Shown here: piece after piece, positions 17,988 through 27,189 of the stretch
How the letters are laid out: every line of letters starts with the position of its first letter
Position numbering within the stretch: the stretch's first letter is position 1
NCBI GenBank assembly: GCA_003259005.1
Contig: QLII01000001.1
Location: 1,302,001 to 1,366,000 of the forward strand
Direction: 5' to 3'
Source of the DNA: Spirosoma telluris
Lineage (GTDB): Bacteria; Bacteroidota; Bacteroidia; Cytophagales; Spirosomataceae
Length of the DNA: 64,000 nt
The notes under the pieces: generated by a model
What the model was told of the DNA's origin: nothing
Databases searched by the model: none
What the model saw: only the letters and a program-made list of their open reading frames with translations
Made by a program: the position numbers and the translations under genes

Positions 17988-18013
17988 TTCAGAAGGTCTT
18001 AATCTAACCCACT

Positions 18014-18904
18014 TTACACTTTCAATTTCTCTACATTTTTGTAGCTAATGGCAATTGACTCCAGCGGTGGCAGTTTGCAAACGTCCTGTTCCACAAAGTA
18101 ATGGGTCATACCCGCCGTTTTCTTAGCATCAAAAATGCGCTGGAAGTTGATGGAACCAGTGCCTACGGGTGCGAAGGCCCGCTCGGCTGTTTTTTCCATG
18201 TCCTTGATGTGCCAGAGCGGGAAACGACCCGGATGCTTTTTGAACAAGGCGACGGGGTCCTGGTTGGCGAAGGTAGCCCAGTATAGATCAAGTTCAAGTT
18301 TTACTAAATTCTTATCCGTTCCGCTTAACAACACATCATAGGGCAGTTTACCGTCCATTTCCTTGAACTCAAAATCGTGGTTATGGTAGCAAAACTGCAT
18401 CCCGGCAGCCTTCACGACTTCCGCCGATTTATTGAACAGATCGGCAAATTGCTTGTAATCGTCCAGCTTTTTTCGCTCGTCGGGAAACAGGTAGGCGCAA
18501 ACCATGTATTTCTGTCCAATAGCAGCGGCATCATCAACGGCACGTTTCCAGTCATTGGTGAGGGTTCCTTTGGCCTTGGGCATTGTTTTGCCCGTGGTAT
18601 AGTGTCCACTAGGGACCGACAGACCCAGACTTTTCAGTAAAGCAGAAAACTCTTTAGGCGTTTTACCAAAGAATTTACCATCCGAGTACCCAAATAATTC
18701 AACTTCTTTATAGCCTATCTCAGCCACTTTTTTCAACGTACCTTCAGGATCTTTCCCCATCAAATCCCGCAAGGTGTACAACTGCAAACCAACTTTCTTC
18801 GAGGAAGCAGCAAACGCATCCATTGAAGGCAACAAAGCCGCCGACGTAGCTAAGGCCCCTAGTTTAAGAAACTGCTGGCGGGTAATCTTTTCGGAGTAAT
18901 TCAT
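18014..18904 (-). CDS. Secreted sugar phosphate isomerase/epimerase-like TIM barrel
   Basis: A 296-residue protein of the xylose-isomerase-like TIM barrel family (AP endonuclease 2 superfamily). The N-terminus (KITRQQFLKLGALATSAALLPSMDAFAA) is an export signal resembling a Tat leader but without the twin Arg. The mature domain starts VGLQLYTLRD. Probable metal ligands lie in EIGYKEVELFG, FCYHNHDFEF, VKLELDLYWAT and LWHIKDM. These proteins are common in Spirosoma-type genomes and act on sugars or cyclitols. The substrate is unknown. Length is normal, and a PQQ-type dehydrogenase lies upstream on the same strand beyond the DUF72 gene. Confidence 0.87.
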   Translation of the reverse strand: MNYSEKITRQQFLKLGALATSAALLPSMDAFAASSKKVGLQLYTLRDLMGKDPEGTLKKVAEIGYKEVELFGYSDGKFFGKTPKEFSALLKSLGLSVPSGHYTTGKTMPKAKGTLTNDWKRAVDDAAAIGQKYMVCAYLFPDERKKLDDYKQFADLFNKSAEVVKAAGMQFCYHNHDFEFKEMDGKLPYDVLLSGTDKNLVKLELDLYWATFANQDPVALFKKHPGRFPLWHIKDMEKTAERAFAPVGTGSINFQRIFDAKKTAGMTHYFVEQDVCKLPPLESIAISYKNVEKLKV

Positions 18905-19027
18905 AAAACAATAGGTCGGTTAATGGGCCACAGGCGATGTGTCTGTGCCTGGAGTGCAAAGGTATAGATTGATCCGGTTTACTGTTCTGGATAGACTCAT
19001 CTGAGCTTGTCGGACATCCACTACCTG

Positions 19028-19753
19028 TTATCCCACTAACCAACGTAGTGTTTCTGCATTTCGTACGGCATTACCGCCACCGTCATTGTTGAAATAGACA
19101 AACACATCTTTCCCCATCCCTCCCCACTCCCGAATACGGGTGGCCCACCAGTGCAAATCAGCGTCAGAATAAAACCCACCGTAGAGATGCTCGGTATCAG
19201 GGCCATGAAGCCGTATGTACACAAACGGAGCTGTCGTTCTCAGGATACAGGGAAGATGCGCTCCACTCATAATGCAATAGGCAACCTGATGTTGCTCCAG
19301 CAAAATAAAAATGGACTCGATTTGCCAACTGGGGTGCCGAAACTCAACGGCAACGCGCATCCAGTCAGGCACTTGATCCAGAAAGTATGCTAATCGATCA
19401 TAGTCGCAGGTATGGTTTGGCGAAAGCTGTACCAGAAGCACAGCCCGTTTGTCCCGCAATTCGTGCCAACACGTTTTAATTCGCTCCATCCAAACCTCTG
19501 GGGCATAAAGCTTTTTGGCGTGCGTTAGCCCACGAGGTGCTTTTACGGTCAATTGGAAACCGTCAGGCAATCTTCGTCGCCAACTGGCAAAGGTGGACTG
19601 CTTTGGCCATCGATAAAAACTACTATTGAGTTCCACCGTCTGAAAACGTTGCACATAATAACCCAGCCGGTCGTGGACGGGCGTTCCCTGCGGATACATA
19701 ATGCCCTGCCAATGGTCGTAACTCCAACCCGAAGTGCCAATGTGGATGCTCAT
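19028..19753 (-). CDS. DUF72 domain-containing protein (YecE-like)
   Basis: A 241-residue DUF72 protein with a TIM-barrel fold of unknown biochemical role. Typical features are IHIGTSGWSYDHWQG at the N-terminus, VELNSSFYRWP (about 38-48), FQLTVKAPRGLTHAKKL, VAVEFRHPSWQ and the C-terminal DVFVYFNNDGGGNAVRNA. No signal peptide or membrane helix is seen. The protein is complete and ordinary for the family. Confidence 0.9.
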   Translation of the reverse strand: MSIHIGTSGWSYDHWQGIMYPQGTPVHDRLGYYVQRFQTVELNSSFYRWPKQSTFASWRRRLPDGFQLTVKAPRGLTHAKKLYAPEVWMERIKTCWHELRDKRAVLLVQLSPNHTCDYDRLAYFLDQVPDWMRVAVEFRHPSWQIESIFILLEQHQVAYCIMSGAHLPCILRTTAPFVYIRLHGPDTEHLYGGFYSDADLHWWATRIREWGGMGKDVFVYFNNDGGGNAVRNAETLRWLVG

Positions 19754-19784
19754 GAGTTTCTGTCAGGAACAGCTATAAAAACAA

Positions 19785-19817
19785 AAGCCTATAAGATCAG
19801 TGAGACCTTATAGGCTT
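19785..19817 (-). terminator. Intrinsic terminator
   Basis: AAGCCTATAAG (19785-19795) pairs with CTTATAGGCTT (19807-19817). Leftward, the stem runs into CTTTTGTTTTT. It ends the dehydrogenase gene at 19840. Confidence 0.8.
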
Positions 19818-19839
19818 GAACATCGAATACGACAGACTG

Positions 19840-21165
19840 TTATTTCTTTTTTGAAGCCGTCATTGTTTTCTGGCTTTTCGCCGAATTCTGATAGCTAATT
19901 CGGAACAAGGTTCCGTTCAGATCGTCGGTCACATAGATCGAGCCATCGGGGCCCTGCGCCAGTCCACACGGGCGATGTTGCACAGGACCGGCTGGTTTCT
20001 CCAGGTCGACACCCGCGAAATTATCGGCGAAAACTTCCCAGGGACCTGATGGCTTCCCATTTTTAAACGGCACAAATCCAACTAAATAGCCTTTGTGAAT
20101 CGGTTGATTTTGTGAGTGAAACGCAATAAAAGCCCCATTCCGATAGCGTTCCGGAAAGGCGGTTCCGGTATAGAACAACAACCCATTGGGAGCCATGTGC
20201 GCCGGAAAGGCAACGGCTGGATTTATCGTTTTCGCACCGCCCGTTTTCTTACCATCTCCCCCATACTCAGGAGCCAGTATTTTCTTTTTCTGAACGGGAT
20301 CGTAATAAATATACGGCCAGCCCGCATCATCACCCTGATGAACTTCATACATGGTCTCAGCGGGTAATTCAGCACTTTGCTGCGGGGTATAATATTGCGG
20401 GTAAAAATCATCGAATCGTCCGCGGCCATGTTGCACTACAAACAAGGAGTTGGTTTTGGTATTCCAATCCAGACCCACTACGTTTTTCAGACCAGTTGCA
20501 TAGCGCGTACCACTGGAAAAGGATTGATCAGCTACATTTGCCTTAAAGCGCCAGATGCCAGCCGCCGAATCCAGTAGCGGACACGGCATCATCCCTTTCC
20601 CGGTTCCTGCCTCCCGGCAGGCATCATTATCAGACGCGATGTTTACGTAAATATTGTTCTGATTATCAACCGCAATCGACTTCGATTTATCCCGATCTTT
20701 TTCCCGCAAACCCGACACCAGTTTTTCCGGCTGATCGGCGTTTATGACCTCCTGTTTGGCGTCAAGTTTATAGCGGTAAATGCTGTTATTTGACGATGCG
20801 TACAGATACCCATTATTGATAAAAATACCGGTGCCGGGGTAATCGCCGAAGCCAGTTTTCTCATCAATGAGGCCATCTTTATCCGTATCCCGAAGCCGAT
20901 AAATCCCTTTTCCGTCCTTTAGTTTAGCCAGCTTCACATAAATGTCACCGGTTTTCGTGATGGCGATATGGCGGGCAGAACCTAAATCCTGCGCGATCAT
21001 GGTCCCCGAAAAGCCTGCAGGAAGTTTCAATTCGGTTGGCGTATCTGCTTTCTTACTAGTATGAGCGATGGACTTCGGGGGTTTGCCGATGTAATTTTCT
21101 GCCTGACTTGTCATGGCAACCAGCGAAGCCATCAGACAGGTGATTCCAAAAAAGGATTTAGTCAT
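19840..21165 (-). CDS. PQQ-dependent sugar dehydrogenase-like protein (sorbosone dehydrogenase family)
   Basis: A 441-residue exported beta-propeller of the soluble glucose/sorbosone dehydrogenase superfamily, which oxidises sugars in the periplasm with pyrroloquinoline quinone. A signal peptide covers residues 1-22 (ITCLMASLVAMTSQA). The propeller begins LKLPAGFSGTMIAQDLGSARHIA and includes GLDWNTKTNSLFVVQHGRG, AHMAPNGLLFYTG, and the C-terminal HRPCGLAQGPDGSIYVTDDLNGTLFRI. The tail is basic. Whether PQQ is truly bound is not shown. Nearby exported GMC oxidoreductase genes suggest a shared role in periplasmic sugar oxidation. Confidence 0.87.
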   Translation of the reverse strand: MTKSFFGITCLMASLVAMTSQAENYIGKPPKSIAHTSKKADTPTELKLPAGFSGTMIAQDLGSARHIAITKTGDIYVKLAKLKDGKGIYRLRDTDKDGLIDEKTGFGDYPGTGIFINNGYLYASSNNSIYRYKLDAKQEVINADQPEKLVSGLREKDRDKSKSIAVDNQNNIYVNIASDNDACREAGTGKGMMPCPLLDSAAGIWRFKANVADQSFSSGTRYATGLKNVVGLDWNTKTNSLFVVQHGRGRFDDFYPQYYTPQQSAELPAETMYEVHQGDDAGWPYIYYDPVQKKKILAPEYGGDGKKTGGAKTINPAVAFPAHMAPNGLLFYTGTAFPERYRNGAFIAFHSQNQPIHKGYLVGFVPFKNGKPSGPWEVFADNFAGVDLEKPAGPVQHRPCGLAQGPDGSIYVTDDLNGTLFRISYQNSAKSQKTMTASKKK

Positions 21166-21250
21166 GATTTGGGAAACTTGGGGTATCCAGTTTTTATGGT
21201 TTTCCTATAAAAGTTAGTTGGGCATCGGAAATACCCGCGCATAAACAATA

Positions 21251-21278
21251 AAGGCCAGTCGTGTGAACAACTGGCCTT
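21251..21278 (-). terminator. Intrinsic terminator after the GMC oxidoreductase gene
   Basis: AAGGCCAGT (21251-21259) pairs with ACTGGCCTT (21270-21278). Leftward it is followed by TATTGTTTATG, a modest T-rich tract. Confidence 0.7.
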
Positions 21279-21301
21279 CGTTTATGAATTGAGTTTGCAG
21301 C

Positions 21302-23014
21302 TTACACCAACCCTTTTTTCATGGCCTTCACGGCATAATCGGCAGCACGAGCCGTTAGTGCCATGTAGGTCAACGATGGATTTTGCGTGGATGTCGACGT
21401 CATGCAGGCGCCATCCGTTACAAACACATTCTTCACCGCATGGAGTTGATTCCATTTGTTAAGCATCGACGTTTTGGGGTCTTTGCCCATACGAACACCA
21501 CCCATTTCGTGAATATCGAGCCCAGGTGCGGCATGACTATCACGAACACGGATGTTCTTGAAGCCCGCTTCGGTAAACATCTCCGTGAGTTGCTCCTGAT
21601 AATCCTTCACCATCTTGTCGTCGTTATCATCGTACGCGATGGAAATTTTCAATTGCGGAATCCCGAACGGATCTTTCAGCGATGGGTCGAGGGCCAGGTA
21701 GTTACTCTCTTTGGGAATCGTCTCGCCCATCATGTGCGAACCCACATACCAACCCCCTAACTTTGGATTTAACAGGTTTTCTTTCAAATCGGCCCCTACT
21801 CCGCTTTGGTCAGAGCGTGACATCCGGCCAGCCGAAAAACCAGACGCATAGCCCCGCAAAAAATTTGTTTCCTGCTTCAGTACATTACGGAAACGAGGAA
21901 TATAGGGGCTGTTTGGACGACGGCCATCGGTTGTCGAGTCAAGATTCCCATCATACTCACCCGAAATTCCTGCCCGATAGTTGTGGAAGGCGGCATATTT
22001 ACCTAGAACACCACTATCGTTGCCCAATCCATTTGGGAACCGATGCGAGGTGGAATTTAGCAAGACTAAGTTCGAATTTAGTGCGGCCGCGTTCAGGAAA
22101 ATGATGCGGGCATAAAACTCCTGCATCTGTTTGGTATTGGCGTCAATGATGCGAACACCGGTTGCCCGGCCTTTCTTCTCGTCGTAAATAATCGAATGAA
22201 CAACCGAATGTGGGCGTAATGTCATTTTACCCGTTTTTGCCGCCCAGGGAATTGTTGAGGAATTGCTGCTAAAATAGCCCCCAAAGGGACAACCCCGTTC
22301 GCAAATGGTACGGTGCTGGCATTGCGCCCGTCCCTGTTGAAAATGAATGGGTTGGGGTTGAGTCAGGTGGGCTGCCCGGCCCATTATGACATGCCGGTCT
22401 TTGTACTTGGCAGCTACTTTTTGCTGAAAATGTTTTTCTACACAGTTCCACTCATGCGGGGGTAAAAACTCACCGTCGGGCAGGGTAGCCAAACCGTCTT
22501 TATTCCCCGTAATTCCGGCAAAACGCTCCACATAGCTGTACCAGGGCGCAATGTCAGCGTACCGGATAGGCCAATCCACAGCAAATCCATCGCGGGCAGG
22601 CCCTTCAAAATCGAAGTCGCTCCAGCGCTGCGTTTGCCTGGCCCACATCAGCGATTTTCCGCCAACCTGGTAGCCCCGAATCCAGTCGAAGGGCTTGTCC
22701 TGAACATAGGGGTGTTCGGCATCTTTCACAAAAAACTGCTCCGTGCCTTCATAAAAAGCATAGCACTTGCTGATGATTGGATTGGCTTCCCGAACCTCCT
22801 GCTTCAACTGATTACGGTGTTCGAACTCCCAGGGCTGTTTGTTGGTCGTCGGGTAATCGGTTACGTGCCGAACATCGCGACCCCGTTCGAGGACGAGTGT
22901 GCGGAGGCCTTTGCCCGTCAATTCCTTGGCGGCCCAGCCACCACTGATCCCCGAGCCAATGACAATGGCATCATAGGTATTCTGAGCCTGAGCGTCTATA
23001 TTTAAGTAAGACAT
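21302..23014 (-). CDS. GMC family oxidoreductase (gluconate dehydrogenase-like catalytic subunit)
   Basis: A 570-residue FAD-dependent glucose-methanol-choline oxidoreductase. The dinucleotide-binding motif IVIGSGISGGWAAKELTGKG starts at about residue 17. KSLMWARQTQRWSDFDF is the typical GMC active-site region. The C-terminal HEMGGVRMGKDPKTS and ACMTSTSTQNPSLTYMALTARAADY contain the catalytic His and Asn region. No signal peptide is visible. It is preceded by a gluconate 2-dehydrogenase subunit 3-family gene whose Tat/Sec-type leader may carry the complex across the membrane, as in three-subunit sugar dehydrogenases. A hairpin repeat sits between the two. Confidence 0.92.
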   Translation of the reverse strand: MSYLNIDAQAQNTYDAIVIGSGISGGWAAKELTGKGLRTLVLERGRDVRHVTDYPTTNKQPWEFEHRNQLKQEVREANPIISKCYAFYEGTEQFFVKDAEHPYVQDKPFDWIRGYQVGGKSLMWARQTQRWSDFDFEGPARDGFAVDWPIRYADIAPWYSYVERFAGITGNKDGLATLPDGEFLPPHEWNCVEKHFQQKVAAKYKDRHVIMGRAAHLTQPQPIHFQQGRAQCQHRTICERGCPFGGYFSSNSSTIPWAAKTGKMTLRPHSVVHSIIYDEKKGRATGVRIIDANTKQMQEFYARIIFLNAAALNSNLVLLNSTSHRFPNGLGNDSGVLGKYAAFHNYRAGISGEYDGNLDSTTDGRRPNSPYIPRFRNVLKQETNFLRGYASGFSAGRMSRSDQSGVGADLKENLLNPKLGGWYVGSHMMGETIPKESNYLALDPSLKDPFGIPQLKISIAYDDNDDKMVKDYQEQLTEMFTEAGFKNIRVRDSHAAPGLDIHEMGGVRMGKDPKTSMLNKWNQLHAVKNVFVTDGACMTSTSTQNPSLTYMALTARAADYAVKAMKKGLV

Positions 23015-23024
23015 GTTTTTGTAG

Positions 23025-23112
23025 GTTTGCGGTTTGACGTTTGCGGTTTGAAGTTAGCTGAAGCGAGCGTTTCTGCCAGCCAACTTCAAACCGCAAACGT
23101 CAAACCGCAAAC
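23025..23112. repeat. Heptamer-type intergenic hairpin E (perfect 31-base arms)
   Basis: The arm at 23025-23055 is perfectly complementary to 23082-23112. It contains GTTTGCGGTTTGAC (23025-23038) then GTTTGCGGTTTGAA (23039-23052), each two heptamers. It lies between the dehydrogenase subunit genes. Confidence 0.9.
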
Positions 23113-23114
23113 TA

Positions 23115-23657
23115 TTATTTAGGTTGAGAAGCAGCGTTCGGTTTTACGGGTACACAACCATGATAGCGGCCTGGAATAAATTCATAATGCGTGAGGTTCG
23201 TCATCACATATTCCGACGTCATATAGCCCCGAATAGTAAGGTTCTTTACCAGCGAGTAAAAATCTTTCTGGGCTGTATCACTCGATTTCGCCAGTTGGGT
23301 CAAGAGGGCAGTCCGTTGGGCCGTATCGCCTTCTGAAAAGGGTTTACTAAATGATTTCTGTGCCAGTTCATTTAAGGAATCGAGCCCTTTTCCGAGCGTA
23401 TCCTGTGCGGTTTTGGGGTAGCAGTCTGCCACCATTTTCTGTACGAACTGATGAACGTTCAGCGCTTTGGCTCCGGGCGTATCGGTAACCGGGATAATGG
23501 TTTCGACCAGTTCAGCCAACAGTTCAGTCTGACTTCCAGAGAGAATTTGCCGGGTCGCACGGACAGTTTCGGTCGTCCAGGCATTGGCCCAGGCAGGTAG
23601 GCTAATCAGCCCGCCAACGGCCCCAGCCATTGTTTTTAACGCATTACGTCTTTCCAC
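23115..23657 (-). CDS. Gluconate 2-dehydrogenase subunit 3 family protein
   Basis: A 180-residue small subunit partner of a membrane-associated sugar dehydrogenase. The N-terminus MERRNALKTMAGAVGGLISLPAWANAW is an export leader with basic residues and a small-residue hydrophobic core. The rest is helical, with the family stretch LVETIIPVTDTPGAKALNVHQFVQKMV. The C-terminus (YEFIPGRYHGCVPV) is typical. It is the upstream gene of the GMC pair and likely exports or anchors the catalytic subunit. There is no frameshift. Confidence 0.9.
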   Translation of the reverse strand: MERRNALKTMAGAVGGLISLPAWANAWTTETVRATRQILSGSQTELLAELVETIIPVTDTPGAKALNVHQFVQKMVADCYPKTAQDTLGKGLDSLNELAQKSFSKPFSEGDTAQRTALLTQLAKSSDTAQKDFYSLVKNLTIRGYMTSEYVMTNLTHYEFIPGRYHGCVPVKPNAASQPK

Positions 23658-23910
23658 AGGTTTGGTATAGTACTAGGTTTCTACTATCAAAGATACAACA
23701 TAAACGCAACTACTTATTCGTACATCAAGCTCCAATAAAGTCAGACGCCTGGCATTGGCTACCTTCCTGCTTCTCATCGCAGTTCAGAATTAAATGACTA
23801 TTAAATTCCTGAAGTAGGATCGTCCGTTGCAACAATCAATTCTTCTGCCACGTATTCAGTATAGATCAAGACAGTCATTTATTCAACTTACTCTATAGAA
23901 CAAGAACGAT

Positions 23911-25379
23911 ATGAATTACAAAGTCAATACAATCAATGATTTACTTCCTGCACGAATTTTCTCAATAAAGTGGCTGCTGATAGCAGGCTTTATCCTGTCG
24001 CTATCGGCTTGCAAGAAAAATACCGACGATGTTACCCACAGACCTCGGCCACAACGAATGAGAATACGACCATCGACTCCTGGATTCTGTCGAATATGCG
24101 GGAAGTATATTACTGGAATGATAAAATTCCGGCAAGCCCAGATACAACACTGGCTCCCGATGTCTTTTTCGATTCCATTTTGAATACATACAACGCAACC
24201 AGTAATCCAACCGGTGACCGCTTTTCCTGGATTGAAAATGATGCGAGTACGTTAACGGCTGAGCTTAGCGGACAAACGACAACAACAGGTATGGAGTATA
24301 ATCTATACCTCCGCGCGTCGGGTTCTACGGATGTTATAGCTCAGGTCTTGTATGTATTACCAGGTTCCCCGGCTCAGTTAGCTGGCATCAAACGGGGCGA
24401 TATCATCTCCAAAGTAAACGGACAGGCTCTTTCAACCACTAATTATTCAGACCTGCTGTTTACCGGGACGACCTTTACGTTTGGCTTTGCCAGTGTAAGC
24501 GGCACTACGCTAGTCGATACAGATAAGACAATCAGCGTAACCGCTACGACCTTTCAGGAAAACCCCGTATTTCTGGATTCTGTGTACACCGTTGGCAGCA
24601 AAAAGGTGGGTTATTTAGTGTATAATCAGTTTGTGCCTGGTGCGAATGGCAGCACGGCCGATGAATATGATGCACAGGTCGATGCCGTTTTCAGCAATTT
24701 TAAAGCGCAGGGTGTAACTGAACTGGTGCTTGATTTACGCTATAATCCGGGCGGTTACACATCTTCCTCCGCTAATCTGGCCAGCCTGATCGGTAAGGGC
24801 ATCAGTTCCAGCAAATTGTACTTCCGCGAAGAGTGGAATTCAAGCATTACGCCCCTCTTACAACAGACCTATGGTTCTAGTTTCTTTGTGCAGAACTTCC
24901 TCGATAAGTCTCAGAACATTGGCAGTAATCTTTCCCGTGTTTTTGTCCTTACCACCGATCACACAGCCTCAGCCAGCGAACTCATTATCAATGGCTTACG
25001 CCCCTACATGACCGTTACGACAATTGGCACAACTACGTATGGCAAAAACGTGGGTTCCATTACGATTACGGATGATTCGGGCAAGATCAAATGGGGGATG
25101 CAACCCATTGTGTTCAAGTCATATAACAGCGCAGGGCAGTCTGATTACGCCACAGGTTTTACGCCTAGTATAGAGGTCGACGAACCGATTAATCTGTTAC
25201 CTCTGGGCGATATAAACGAGGCCTATCTGAGTACTGCACTCGGGCAGATTTCGGGAAGTACAGCGAATGGCCGACTGGCAGCAAGCAGTGGCAATACACG
25301 GGTAGCTCTAGGTTCGTCCATTCAACGGAAGGCTGGAGGAAAGTCGATGATTCGGCAACTGAAAGCTCTGAAATTTTAA
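23911..25379 (+). pseudogene. S41 family C-terminal processing peptidase, lipoprotein, one frameshift
   Basis: An exported serine protease of about 489 residues. The first frame (from ATG 23911) ends in a lipoprotein signal (WLLIAGFILSLSACKKN). The body is in another frame from about 24035. Restoring one C in CCC at 24035-24037 joins KNTDDVT to PQTSATTNENTTID. A PDZ-like region (QVLYVLPGSPAQLAGIKRGDIISKVNG) precedes the peptidase domain with the nucleophilic Ser in TASASELIINGLRP and YGKNVGS, which holds the likely catalytic Lys. The family cleaves C-terminal tails of envelope proteins. A group of three lipoprotein-like genes follows downstream. Confidence 0.88.
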
Positions 25380-25508
25380 GCTTTTTTAAGGAATCCGATT
25401 CCAACGACGATGGCCCAAAGCGAGTCTTTGTGTTATCGTCGTTTCGATTTTAGTCTAAGCACCCTGACATCAAGTCTAACAATTAAGAATTTTTATGAGG
25501 ATAGCACG

Positions 25509-25540
25509 TTGGTAAGTAACACCCCTTTGGCTTAATTTTG
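25509..25540 (+). promoter_or_regulatory. Candidate Bacteroidota promoter upstream of the Kelch gene
   Basis: TTG (25509-25511), a 21-base spacer, then TAATTTTG (25533-25540), which fits the -33 TTG and -7 TAnnTTTG boxes known in Bacteroides. It sits in the 302-base gap 25380-25681, which otherwise shows nothing. The leader to ATG 25682 would be about 135 bases. This is a match by eye only. Confidence 0.35.
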
Positions 25541-25681
25541 CACGACCTATTTGATAAACAACTTCGCCTGAGTTAGGACGCCAATCTGTCAGTTCGAATT
25601 GGTAAGACTATCAAAATCGTCGTTCTTAACGCAAATTACTATAACTTTACGTTTTAATTCGTTCGTTCACGCTCGTTTTTC

Positions 25682-26755
25682 ATGATTCATTTACCATTTC
25701 GATTCCTTTCGGCTAAGTCCTCCCAGTCGAAATCTGTATCATCTGAGATCATCCTCTCTACCGCTACAAAGAAGACCAAACGCGTCAACTTGATACTGGG
25801 TCTGGTCAGCATAGGCTGGGCAGGGCTCCTGATTGGTTGTAATACCAGCAGCACGGTTGATGTTCTGGGAGACTGGACATCAAAGTCTGAACTAGAAGGG
25901 CCCGCCCGTTATGGGGCTGCCAGTTTTGTCGTCGGCACGATTGCCTACATGGGAACGGGAATTGATGTCAGCAATAACCGCCTGAAGGATTTCTGGGCGT
26001 ATGACCCCAGCCGGAATGCCTGGACACAGAAAGCCGATTTTGCTGGCGTGGCCCGCAACGTTGGTGTAGGCTTTGCCGTTGGAACAAACGGGTATATCGG
26101 TACCGGTCTCGATGCCAACTCTACCCGGCTGAAGGATTTCTGGCAGTACAATCCAACCACCAACACCTGGAAGCAGGTAGCTGATTTTGGTGGAACGGCT
26201 CGTCAAACCGCTACTGCATTCGCGATCGGCACGAAAGGTTATGTGACCTGTGGCTTCGATGGTAACTATCTGAAAGACATGTGGTCATACGATCCAACGG
26301 CTAACACATGGACGAAAGTAGCCAGTTACGGTGGCTCCAAACGTGTAGGAGCCGTTGCATTTGTTATCAACAACATGGCTTATGTAGGCACCGGCAACAA
26401 CAACAATTCGAACCAACTGGACTGGTATGTGTATGACCCTTCCCAGGATTTGTGGACCCAGAAACTGAACTTCATTACCGACCAGACGAGTATTGCCCGT
26501 AGCTACGCGGTTGGCTTCGCCATCAACGGTAAAGGCTACCTTGTAACTGGAGATGGTAATACAAAAGATGTTTGGCAATACAATCCAGACGTAGATACCT
26601 GGGAAACTAAAGGTGTATTTGAAGGAGCAAGCAGAACCTTTGGCGTTGGCTGGGCAATTGGGAACAAAGGGTATGTTACTACAGGCAGCAACGGTTCCAG
26701 TCGCTTCGATGACCTTTGGGATTTTGATCCGACTGTAGTACAAGTCATTCCTTAA
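25682..26755 (+). CDS. Kelch-repeat beta-propeller lipoprotein
   Basis: A 357-residue protein with at least five Kelch-like repeats of about 50 residues, each with a pattern like GxGxDxNxxRLKDFWxYDPxxNxWTQKADF. Examples occur near residues 95, 145, 195 and 300. The N-terminus is unusually long before the hydrophobic LGLVSIGWAGLLIGCNTSS; the Cys fits a lipobox, so it is probably an exported lipoprotein. It is immediately followed by DUF4907 and DUF4270 genes on the same strand. Such sets recur in Bacteroidota, and I take them as a functional group of unknown role. The true start could be internal, near residue 38. Confidence 0.85.
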   Translation: MIHLPFRFLSAKSSQSKSVSSEIILSTATKKTKRVNLILGLVSIGWAGLLIGCNTSSTVDVLGDWTSKSELEGPARYGAASFVVGTIAYMGTGIDVSNNRLKDFWAYDPSRNAWTQKADFAGVARNVGVGFAVGTNGYIGTGLDANSTRLKDFWQYNPTTNTWKQVADFGGTARQTATAFAIGTKGYVTCGFDGNYLKDMWSYDPTANTWTKVASYGGSKRVGAVAFVINNMAYVGTGNNNNSNQLDWYVYDPSQDLWTQKLNFITDQTSIARSYAVGFAINGKGYLVTGDGNTKDVWQYNPDVDTWETKGVFEGASRTFGVGWAIGNKGYVTTGSNGSSRFDDLWDFDPTVVQVIP

Positions 26756-26824
26756 GTTGTCTCAAATACGATTTCTTCCTTATGCTATTTACGTTTGGAT
26801 TTAATCGTAGGGTTAGTAAAGTCT

Positions 26825-27177
26825 ATGATAACAAAAGACGCTCAACCAATGTCTCAACCATCTTTTTTGCGGTTGGGTCTGATTCTGATCCTGATTTGCT
26901 TAGCTGGTGTGACTGTCTATATGGTCTATCCCCGGCAACCCCATTATCAGGTGCAGGTCATTAAAACATCAGGTGGTTGGGGTATGATATACTGAATAAC
27001 GATAAATTAGTTATTCATCAGCCTACTATACCGGGGCAGCCTGGTATAGTAGGCTTTTCCAGCCAGGAACAGGCTCATCGGGTTGGCGACTGGGTGGCTG
27101 AAAAAATGAAGCAGACGCAGGCTATGCCGACGCTGACAAAAGAAGACTTACGCCAGTTGGGCGTAAAAATCCCCTGA
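26825..27177 (+). pseudogene. DUF4907 domain protein, one frameshift
   Basis: A membrane-anchored or exported protein of about 117 residues with one hydrophobic segment (LRLGLILILICLAGVTVYMVY). Restoring one G in GGGG at 26979-26982 joins VIKTSGGWG to YDILNNDKLVIHQPTIPG, the DUF4907 core, followed by IVGFSSQEQAHRVGDWV and TLTKEDLRQLGV. ATG 26849 is an alternative start. It lies between Kelch and DUF4270 genes, 12 bases before the latter. Confidence 0.78.
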
Positions 27178-27189
27178 ATTAGTTAGATT